Source: Oegoconia quadripuncta (Eukaryota; Arthropoda; Insecta; Lepidoptera; Autostichidae). From it: DNA of 64,000 nt. The stretch's first letter is position 1. Each line of letters starts with the position of its first letter. The DNA lies in assembly GCA_949316235.1 (NCBI GenBank), contig OX438741.1:40066067-40130066 (forward strand), read 5' to 3'. Under the pieces are notes generated by a model. That model saw nothing but the letters and a program-made list of their open reading frames with translations, did not search any database and was not told the origin of the DNA. Below, one piece after another: positions 47,901-59,900 of this stretch. The position numbers and the translations under genes were made by a program.

Positions 47901-50900
47901 GATCGAGGGAGCTACGATCCCGCTCGCAGGAGGCGACGTCGGGCTAGCGGCAACGCTCGCTAGCCCCCCTGCACGTCGCCCGAGGTTCGCGGGCGGCTAC
48001 ATGTCGGGACGATGTAGTCGTCGAACGCGACCCGGGAGAGGATGACACCCCCCCGGTGTGACCGGGGGGGTGTCGTCGCATCGGGCCCTGTCGCGCCTCA
48101 TACCGCTCGCTGATCGCGGTGTGAGGCACGACAGCGTCCCCCGGGAGGGCGCGCCAGCCGCTCTCCGGGAACGGGCCTCCCCTAGGTCGAGGGCGGACCT
48201 GGAACCACTTATGCGTTCCCAGGTCCTCCCTACTGCTGAGGAAGGTCGCCAGGTAGGGAGGGGAGTCCCACATAGCCGTCTCGCCGTCCCCTAGGCGAGC
48301 GGTATGCACGATTGAGGCATTTCCCCGCGTAAACAAAAGGACTGTTTTGCGAAACTAAACTGTTTCGACTCGAACCTAAAATCGGTGGAGCCCTAATGGT
48401 CTTTGAAACGGTTCGTCTTGGCAACGCCCGACATCAATAGTTTTATTAGGTTATGGTCTTAGTACCTAAAATATTTTATTAATTTCAGCCATTGGAACCA
48501 CAATCAGAAGAGAGATATTATGCCAACGCCTATGGGGTGACTCAGAAGGTGCCATCAAAGGTAATAAATACATATCCTTGGCGCCTAGCGCCATCTAGTT
48601 TCACACTAAGCGACTAGGCTTGTATTATAGATACCAAATAGTTGTAGGTACTACACAAATGAAATAGCACGGACCATAATGAGGATTTGGCGCAATACGT
48701 TTTTCCTATATTATTTAAATAATAATAAATAGATAAATAAATAAAAGGTATTTATTCACCACAAAGTTAATTTAACAAGTAATTAATTGATAATAAATTA
48801 GGTCAAACTGTGATGGAAAGGTAGGGACTCAGCATATTTGCTGATTTCCAGTCGCCCCCCAAGTATGAATAAATTTAAACATTAAATAAAAAAAGTAAAC
48901 AAAAACAAAAATCTACATCTAAAATCAACTCAAAAACAACTCCAAATTATAAACCATAAAAAGCTAGACACGAGAATGTATCATATAGGTAGGTATTTGG
49001 TAGAATATCAATACTCATGTGTGAGTGTGCGAGTGAATTTAATTGTTCTCAAATTATTATTACTAATTTAACAGTTTATTATGTTTCGCAAATGCGCGGG
49101 ATGAGAGGGTCTCTTAAGGCGGAGATCTAATGCACCATCTAGCGGATTATAGCAAAATGTGCTCCTTAAGTACGTTGCGTACGCGTTTGCGTATGCGTTG
49201 TACGCATTCTACGTTAATAACCTACGGCATTCTGTTGTGGGGAAATGCCGCGGACATAAACTGTATCTTTGTTCTGCAGAAACGAGCGGTTCGCGCGATT
49301 TACAACTGGGCCCCAGAGTGTCTCTTAGGAATAAATTTAAATAAATTAATATATTAACATTAGCATCGCAATGTATTTACGAAGACTTAATGTAAGTATG
49401 TAAGAAAAAATATAGAATCGTTTAAGAAAAATAGTGATATACATAATGTTAATACCAGATATAAAAATAAACTCGCTGTTCATGTCAGCCGTTTACACAA
49501 AGTCACTAAGTCATTTAAGGGGCAATGTATACGCTTTTATAATAAGGTTCTAGTGAACATTCAAAATTTACCTTTAAATAAATTCAAAACCATCATAAAA
49601 CAGACATTATTTACCAAAGGCTATTATAAAATTTCTGACTATCTGGATGATAAGCAAGCATGGACATAGACCGCTTGGAGATATTCAGCCTAATTATACA
49701 ATATAATTTATTTGTAACCCAAACTTATTTAAAAGAGCAACCCTTGAGTTTCTTGCTCGTTCTTCTCTGGGGAATCTGCTTCGCGAATGAGCAAAAATGT
49801 CAATAATTTTAACATTAAGATAAAAATGTGACGTTTTCAAGTGATAATCTTTATCCTACGAAATAAATATTTGTTGACTTTGATAGTCAGTTTTGACTAA
49901 TTCGGCATAAATTGCTGATATTGGTTCTGTTAATTCAAATATCCTTACTTCAACCAGCAATATATGCGGAATTAGTCTCCGCATTTAGGTCGGTGTAACA
50001 TGCGCTTCCTAGCTTCCGATTTTCTAATTAGAGTGATTTGAATCTTGACTAACGACTTTATAACTTACAGAGTCAACATCATCAGCAGGTCTCCTGGACA
50101 GAAATACCCCAGAACCAGTGGAATGAGCACGACCCCACTTTGGAAACGGAGAATACTCCAAGGGCAGTGAGTTTCATCGTTTTATTTTTATGCACCACGG
50201 TTCAGGGTTTAACCTCTACAATAATAATTACTCTGTGGATCAAGGCGAATCCAATGACACCTTTTTTGTTCAAATCGGATCAGTTCTTCAGAATTATCCT
50301 CAATTATAAGTAATAAGAAATGCCAGTTGTCAGAGATAGATAGCCAGTCCCCCAAATGTGTTGGGGTTTCCGGGTCAGTACGTTTCCACCTTCGACCTCA
50401 TATTCGCTTAACTTTAGGTGTGATTAAGGCCAAGTACTAGTTTTATTTCGTAAGTTATAATAAGCACCTGTGATAACGTCATCACATACAATTATCGCTC
50501 ATTCCCCAGGCAGAGTCCCCAGAGAAGACCGAGCAATAAACTCAGGGGTTGATCTTTTTAAATAAGTATTTTTACAATTTATGATTCGACTCACGGGTCA
50601 TTTGGGTCACGTGGGGCGCATGCTGTGCGAGTTGTGGGTAAATGCGTCCACTATTTGAACTCCTACAACCGCCAGACGCAAACGTGGCAAAACGCGAAAA
50701 CGGTGGAGAGACGAGCTTGACAGTTTTAATAAGGGATGATTTGTGCTCGCCAAGAACAAAAGGTCCGGGTTCAATTCTCAGGCAAGCCATGTACCAATGA
50801 GTTTTTAAATTTAATTTATATCGTGAAAGAAAACATCGTGAGGAAACCTGCATGCCTGAGAAATAAAAATTCAAAGGCATGTGAAGTTCCAAAACCGCAT

Positions 50901-53900
50901 AGGGCCAGCGTGAAATGAATTGAAATGAAAATCATTTATTCATGTAGGCAATACAATATGCACTTATGAACGTCACTTGTTTTTTAAACTACCACCAGCT
51001 CGGAACGCGACCACTACTGAGAAGAGCTAGCGAAGAGCTAGTGTGGTGGACTATGACCCATACTCTCTCATCATATACGAGGGAAGGCCTATATCCATAC
51101 AGTGGGATGACTGATGATGATAATGAGCTTACGTGGTCGTTTATGGCTCATACCTGCTCCCAGGAGGCTGTTCGCTGACAATCCCACCGCCACACTCCTC
51201 CCACTGTAACTCCTGTAAGCCAGGACCAACAGTGGTACTCGACACGGCCCCTACTGAAGGTAGACGGTGCCCTACGTGACTATTGCTAAGAAAGAAATAG
51301 GGTGTGTAAGTAAGAAAAAGGTTTCCCACTGTTCGCCAACAGCGGAGACGTGTAACGCTGATGATCTTAAATGATATTCCAGGAGCACAACACTTACCAC
51401 CAGCCGGAGTATCCTGCGGCAGAAGCTCCAGAGAAGAAAGAAATAAAATCGGCCAACCTGCAAGCCCTGGTTGACGCAATAGGATCCAGGATGCGAGACA
51501 TCGAGAGCGTTGTGCAGAGGATGAGTGAAAAGGTCCAAGTGAAACCGACGTCAGCGGAGGCAACTTCGGACTTAAACAGCGGTGAAAAAAGGTAAAACCC
51601 CAACCCAACACAACACAAAACTGGTTTTAGTTTAGTTTAGTTGGTGTACATCCGAATCGACACCATTATTTGGTATTGGGGATGGGACGTCTGCAGGCTA
51701 CAGACGGATGGTGGGTCCACTTCTGGGACTATTCCCCTTGCATTGGTTACTGTAAGCTTGGTTCAGTCCAGTCCATTAAATCATCCGGTCTTCTTACAGA
51801 ACTTCATCATGTCTTCGTATTTCAGAAGCTGGTATTACTTTTCTCCAATTTTGTCCCTTGCCAAAACTTTCCCATCTTAGTCTGGAGAGTCAGCTAGGAA
51901 GTTTTTTTTTTATCCACAACGGATTGGTACTTGACCTCAATCAAACCTGATGTTAAGTGAAGATGAGGTCGAAGGTGGAAGCGTACTGACCCGGAAACCC
52001 CAACACATTTGGGGCACTGGCTATCTTATCTCTGACAACCGGAACACAACAATGCTATTAACATTGCTGCTTGGCGGCAGATTTAGATAAGATGGTGGTA
52101 GCTAGCCAGGCGGACATTTAAAATGCTCTACCACCAACCAGAGTACTTAAACATGTACCCCGCTGGGGGTCGTAATCGTGTAAAGAATCGTAAACCCAAT
52201 GTTGTTTACATTGAGCCATGGAGGCGGTTGTTGAAGTTGGTTGATTTTTTCAATTCCGCACTCAGTGCAGGATGAATCTGAAATTAATCTTAGTAGTGAC
52301 ATCTACAGTATAGAAATATCAAGTAGTGTGGAATTCCAGGAATGTACCTGATGCAGAACTACAAATGCATCCGAAGAAAGAGTATGCTAAAGATGGGAGA
52401 GCGAAGAAACCAAACCCTGAAGGCGAGCACTACAAGAGGTACGTGGCCAGACTCCATAATCTAGTATTATATTTGTAGGTACGTACTCAAGCCTTTAGAG
52501 GTGTTTTTTGGGTACCATAATCCCCAAAAGAAAAAAGGAACAGTCCAGTGAAAATACCTCATTTTTGTGGCGTAAATTCCTATAAATAAATAATAATAAA
52601 TAAAATGCTGCTAAGGTATGGAACTCACTGCCCGCGTCGGTTTTTCCCGACACTTACAACCTTGGGATCTTCAAGTCTAGAGTGAATAGGAATTTACTGG
52701 GTGCGCGTGATACATCTTCGGCTACATCGTCACTTTCCATAAGGTGAGATTGTAGTCAAAAGCGAAACCTGTTTTTAATTAAAAAAAAAAAAATCTTTAT
52801 TGCAGGAACTTGTCCCATATCAATTTACATTAAAAATTACAATTTATTATTTATTTATATATATATATATATAGTATATATTAAAAATTATAATTTATTT
52901 AAAAAACCGGAGGTGTGCAAAATTCATATTAAAGCGGTTTTACGATCTACATTTTTGTACCTTTAATATCAGTGTAGTACCAACCCGGTCGGAATTTACT
53001 CGGAATAAAAAACCGCCCTCCATATAAAACGCGGACAAGTCCTTTTAATTCAACTTCAAAATTTAAAAATTACCTAGTCTAATCACGGTCAAGTCATTCT
53101 TCAGTAAAGTGGCAGAATGCTTTACAAAAGATTTTGGCGGCTTCTTGTGGGAACCCGAAAGCTCCGTTACGCACTTTAATTTACACTTCCTTTCACCTGT
53201 ACACCAACACTAACGTTTCCTGCACAATATTCTGCCATTATTAAGCTTCAAAGGTTAGAATGCACAAATTATAAGAATTATAACGAAAAATGCAACTTCA
53301 CTCGCCGAGATCCCGCCAAAAAGCCAAGGTAAAACTACTAACACATTATCTACATTTCTACATATCGTGGTGTCTGGGAGAACTTAAGTCCTCAATTTTC
53401 AACATTTTCTGACAAACAAAGCAAATCAAATCAAAAATGTTTTATTTCGTAAGTTATAAGAATAACATTTGAAATCGTCATAACGTACAGTTATCGCTCA
53501 TTCACTAGGCAGTCTCCCCAGAGAAGAACGAGCAAGAAACTCCGGGGTTGCTCTTTTTAAATAATTCAATACAAAATACAATTTGAAATACCTAATTGTA
53601 AAATTTATGATTCGAAATGAAATGAAATGAAAATCATTTATTCATGTAGGCAATACAATATGCACTTATGAACGTCATTTGTTTTTTAAACTACCACTAG
53701 CTCGGAACGCGACCACTACTGAGAAGAGCTAGCGAGAAACTCAGAGGGTTTGTCTCTTTTCAATAAATCATGTACAATCAAGAAAGGTTACAACAATTTT
53801 ATATATCGTGTAGAGGAGCCGTTTAATCCCATGGATTACTTTCATTAATATAGTCTGAAATTTTGTAATATCCCTTTTTACATAATTTTTGTTTTATAAT

Positions 53901-56900
53901 AAGTTTAAATTTATTAAGCGGAAGATTCCGTATATCCATGGGAACCTTGTTGTAGAAGCGCACACATTGACCTCTGAATGACTTATTAACTTTACTAAGT
54001 CTACTAAAAGGTACAGCTAATTGATTTTTGCTCCTTGTATTGACATTATGTCGGTCACAATGTTTCTCGAATGAATATATATTTCTCTTAACATATACAA
54101 GATTTTCATATATATATTGTGACGAAAATGTTAAAATATTAATTTCTTTAAATATTTGTCTTAATGTATCTCTTGACCTTAATTTATAAATTGCACGAAT
54201 AGCTCGTTTCTGTAAGAGAAATATGCTATCTGTATCAGCAGCGTTTCCCCACAGCAAGATACCATATGACATCAAGCTGTGAAAGTAGCTGAAGTAGACT
54301 AAGCGCGCTGTTTCAATATCACAGATATTTCGAATTTTCTTAACAGCATATGCGGCAGAACTGAGTCTTTTCATTAGTTTTTTAATATGGGGTCCCCACT
54401 GTAACCGAGAATCTAAAGTCATACCAAGGAATACAGTTGTGTCCACAAGTTCCAACTGTTCATGTTTAATTCTTATTTTGGTGGCAACCTGTTCAACATT
54501 AGGTAATGAAAATCTAAGACATTTCGTTTTGTTCTCATTAAGGAGCAAGTTATTGACTGTGAACCATTCGACTATTTTTGAGACAGCATTATTCACTTCG
54601 TCATATGCTAATTGATATCTGTCAACTTTAAATATTAAAGAAGTGTCATCAGCAAACAATACGATCTCGTGTTTTTCCTTAGCGAGGTGAGGTAAATCGT
54701 TGATATAAACTAAAAATAGGAATGGTCCCAGTATTGAACCCTGCGGTACGCCCATGCTAACTGCAGATCCTGATGATCTCTCTCCATTTCGACAAAGAAA
54801 AATAAGAATAGAATATACTGGATATTGCCGAGCGGTTCATGTCCACGCATTCTTATCATCCAGATAGTCAGAAATTTTATAATAGCGTTTGACACATAGT
54901 TTCCGTTTAATTAGTTGTTTTAAATTTATTTAAAGGCAAGTTTTGAATGTCTACCGGAGCCTTATTGTAAAAGCGTATACATTGTCCCTTGAATGACTTA
55001 GTGACTTTGTGTAAGCGACTGCTATGGACAGCAAGTTTATTTTTATATCTTGTATTAACATTGTGTATTTCATATTTTTTCCTAAACAAATGCACATTCT
55101 TTCTTACGTATACCTATTAAGTTTTCGTAAATATATTGCGACATGAATTTAAAACTGAAAAATGATTCCAGACAAATACAAATCACAATAAACCAGTATC
55201 TACCAGATAAAACTGATATATATACATCATACACAACAGCGTTCTACTACCAGAGTCGTAATAGATTTTTGAAGTGCGTTGCTCCCGTACAAGGTGTGGC
55301 TTCGGATGTTCGCTGCAGCCTGTGGCGGCAAAGATACTTTCTTGCGTCGTTCCTCCCGCTCAAGGAGTCTCTTCCTCCTGGACACGATTTGCCATGGCCA
55401 ACATGGAAATCCTTAAATCGGCTTCGAACTCAGGTTGGCCGCACCAAAGGTAATCTGTGCAGGTGGTGCTTCTCCGATGGCGGGAGTGATCGATGCGAGT
55501 GCGGAGTCTCCCCACAGACAATGGATCACGTATTGTCTTGCCCCACGTGTCCTGATAGCTGCACCTTTGACGACCTCCTTAACGACACATACAGTGCTGT
55601 TAGAGTGGCTAAGTTTTGGTCCAATTGAAACTTGCCTCGACACGAAAAGAAGAAGAAGAAGAGCCGTCGTAGAGGTGGTTTATCCAGAACAATTCTCTCT
55701 TTTCTAGGTTCCATGGACACGGCAACAAATACGTCCACGGCTCAGGAGACATCACAACCGAGCCACCTCTATTTGTGGAGGACTCCAATTTGAACGGTTA
55801 CTTCAGTGACGCGAGCAACACTATGGTACGGCGCGCCAACCCTCCCAAGGTGATGTATTTTTTCTTTATATTAAAGTACAGCACCGCGAATTCCATAACG
55901 TCTGCAGACTAGTCAAAACACGGAAGTCTTCGGGACTTCTTATATCGGGTATAGGAATAATTAAAAATAATAATAATAAGAATATGACAAAAGAAAAAAA
56001 AACCACAAAAAGAATAAGAACTCACTGTTTTAGATTTAAGCGTAGTCGTAGTCTTTAGAATCACATAAGTCGCCTCCACAAAGTCAGTAATTCATTCAAA
56101 GGGTTATGTATACGCTTTTTCAATAAAGTTCCTGTTGATATACAAAATCTTCCTTTCAATAAATTTAAATATACTTACTATAAAACAGAAACTTATTAAG
56201 AAAGCATATTATAAAATATCAGATTATTTAGATGATAAACAATCATGGACATAACCAGCCCGTTCGCATAACCAGGCTATTTCACAATTAATAATGAAAT
56301 ATTATAATATAAAATAGTAATTTTGTAATATAAAAACCTTTTTTTGAAAGAGCGACCTCTCGAGTTTCTTGCTTGTTCTTCTCAGGGGAAAATTGCCTTT
56401 TGAACAAGCAGTAGCTTTAAAAATGTAAAATCTGACTATTTTAAGTGTACCCTGTGTACCTACAAAATAAAGCATTTTTTTATTTTGATTTTGAGAATAT
56501 TAAATGTAAAAAGAAACAAGTTAATTTATAAATTATATTTTTGTAAACAAGATCACGGACCATGTGTCTGTGGTGATTTAAATTACTTTTAATAAAAAAA
56601 AAAACACGAAAGTCTTCAATCAGTAGGTAATGACTCAAACGTGGAGCCCAGAAGCTTCAGATCGCTCAGTTCTAGAAAGAGCTACCTATACTCGGACTTA
56701 CCTACTCTAAGAGACAGAATCTGAACGGATCCACCATAAATCCAAGGCGTTGATCTAGGTCTTGAAGATTATATGCCGCAGAACCCATCGCAAGCAGATT
56801 CTGGAGTGAAGACCGCGATTAGGCAAACGTTGGACTCCAGATATAAGGAGTAACGAATTCGTCAAGTGGGTAGAAGCGCAAAGCCAAATATCAGTCTCTG

Positions 56901-59900
56901 TGGTGTGCCTTTGGAGAGGTTTCATGCCTAGCAGTGCATCTAAATGAGTGATGTGACAGAATACCATTAAAAAGGACGGAAACCGAGGTCGCTGTCAAAA
57001 AAGATAGTGATAAAGCGCCTCTCCCTGTTAACTTGTCCTCTATTTTGTCACTGACCATTATAGTATATGTAAAATGTATCTTAAAATATTTATCTCATCA
57101 TAAAATTCTTCTAGAAAGAAAGAAAGAAAAACATTTATTCAGCTTACAATGGGCATATATGTACATGAAAATTTGTGAGAAATTTAAACTAAATCATAAT
57201 AATGCAAGCTGACATAGGTTCCAGCTCAGCATAATGCTGTGGCAAGAACCATATAGTACCGAGTATATTAATTCTGTGCCACAGCGCTGATTTTCAGCTG
57301 GCACCTTTGTAGGAGGTTAGGCTAGGTTCTATAGCTTTTTATTTATATATATTTTTTAAGTTTTGGTATTATATTTATATCATCTATATACTTATGTATA
57401 TTATTCTTTTGTGTCGGGGCAATTTTTCACTCGATACTGGCAGTAATGCCCCTCGACAGTGAGGTTGACTGGTTGCCATCCTCAAAAATAAGAAGAAGAC
57501 TTTGATCTTATTTGAAGGTGTGACCGGAATTGTAGAGTCAATTAGGTTAGGCGGAAGTGACAAGAGGATGATGATTATAGATTAATATCTTGACTACCCT
57601 GATGTTAAGACCTGCATACCTGCTGTCTTTTTGATCGGAGGAGGAAATCAAACGAGACACGCTTCTCAGATTAAAATGGGACATGACAAATGAAATAAGG
57701 AAATTTCGCAGTACGATTTTTATTTATTTATTATATTACGATACATTATCATTACAGTAGAAACCAATGCAATAATGTACGAACCAACTAAATAATATAA
57801 TAGTAAATTTCGGTCGGTGAGACTATGGAACGCACTACCGCATGTAATCCGCGCAAGTCCATCGTTAGAAATTTTCAAGAAAAGAGTAAAAGAGCATTAT
57901 TTGTCTTTATGATTACTCCTCAGTATTATAGTAATTATTTAATTATTTATCATAATATGAGTATTGATAATGTATAAATACTTGTTTATACTTCGTACTA
58001 TATATATATGTATATTGAATAGGTTATGTGGTATATTTTTTTTTTTTTATAAAATTATTTTCAATTGTTGTGTACAGTATTTTCTGCCCAATCTAATAAA
58101 CACTATGTATCTCTAAGGTTTGCTGGTAGAAAACTCTATCGGAGTTAGGCTCGCCTTCGTACATTTTATATACAATGCATATTTCTGTAACAATTTTGTG
58201 TAAAATAAAGATATTAAGATAAGATATTAAGTAAATATATAAAACAATAAAATCATAATTTAGGCATACTAATCATTATGTACTTATATAGCATACAACA
58301 TACAGCGCGACTTTTGTGAATTCACTCAGAGGACATGAGAACAAGTCTATCCTCTCAGCCACCTCATTTAAAATTTGAATCGCTCGCGTCTATAAGTGTG
58401 AATAGTGATGAATCCTCTCTTATATTTAAGAGCGATGCTCTTGTCGGTGGAGTCCTTTTGCTCCACATTCCGCTTTAAGAGCCGCCTCCTCAGAGTTTAA
58501 TTAGCTGACCCACCTTCACACCGTCCCACTGCAACTCCTGTTTAACTAAGATCAACAATGGTACAGCTGAACGTTGCCTACTGAAAGTAAACGAGTTTCA
58601 CGAAAAGACTTTACGCTACCATGGGCCCCAAATGTATTTAAGAAAGTAAAGGAAATTAGGTTCCAAGTTGCTCTGCTCCTTAGGGGATAGCTGAAAATCA
58701 ATGTTTTGCTCAATGAGCAATCTATACACTGAGCTATGACCCATTTGTACTGCTGCAGCACACACATGCGTTAGTGTTACAATATTATGTTATTGTTGTT
58801 GATGTGTTACCTTATCTGTGTATCAATATGTATGTGTGTGACTGTGGAAACAAATAAAGGCTTTATCTATCTATCTATCTAAATGAAATGGGAGTGTAGC
58901 CAGAGGAATGCAAAAAGTCTCGTTCGAGGTTAATTAGGAAATTTATTGGGAAAAGGGGGCTGAGTGAGACCCAGTCCCTAGTAGTCAGTAGCTAATCTAC
59001 TTAGTGTAGTAATTCCAGTCAGTGGCGTGCATAGGCTTTCAAAATAGGGCAAGTTTTTATGATTTTTACTTAGCTAGTGAAATAAGGTAGGTAACCATGT
59101 ACGACGGTTCAGTTTGACAAGTACGAATCTAAGACCCGTATTAATAAACCAATCTCAATACAAGTCTTGAAGCTGTGACACCCGAGATGCGTCTTAAAAA
59201 TTGACGCTATGTCAAGCTCCGTGCTAATTTATAAACCAATCTTGAGGTCTACTCAGCTGAGATGATTTCTCAAGTATTCGCCTCAGCGGCGAATGAATGA
59301 TAGTCTTGAGTTTCGTTTATTATTACGTGTAACTCGAAGCACCTCTCAAGTAAGTACTGCTTGAGTACGCACGTGCGTTTCAGGTCTCAAGTAAGGTTTA
59401 GTAATCAACACGTTTACTTGAGACCGATCACAAGACTGTTCTCAATCTGCAGAATGATTTATTTCTTCTTCTTATTTTTGAGGATGGCAACCAGTCAACC
59501 TCACTGTCGAGGGACATTACTGCCAGTTTCGAGTGAAAAATTTTATTTCACTTATTTCTTCAGTTTATAAGTCAGTCTCAGTTAAAACAAGTAATTCGTC
59601 GTATACTTGGCGTATATAGAGTCTAGTCACGGTCAAGTCATTCTTCAGTAAACTGGCAGAATGATTTACAAAAGATTTTGGCGGCTTCTTGTGGGATCCC
59701 GAAAGCTCCGTTACGCACTTTAATTTACACTTCCCTTCACTTGTACACCATCAGTTACGTTTGCTGCACAATATTCTGCCATTATTAAGCTTCAAAAGTT
59801 AGAATGCACAAATTATAAGAATTATAAAGAAAAATGCAACTTCACTCGCCGAGATCTCGCCAAAAAGCCAATGGTTTATTTATACGGACCTTAGTTTTTC

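Noticed and set aside
47848..48424. Several ORFs on both strands in the GC-rich region
   Set aside because: They lie in the LINE 3' UTR, overlap one another and have no protein signature.
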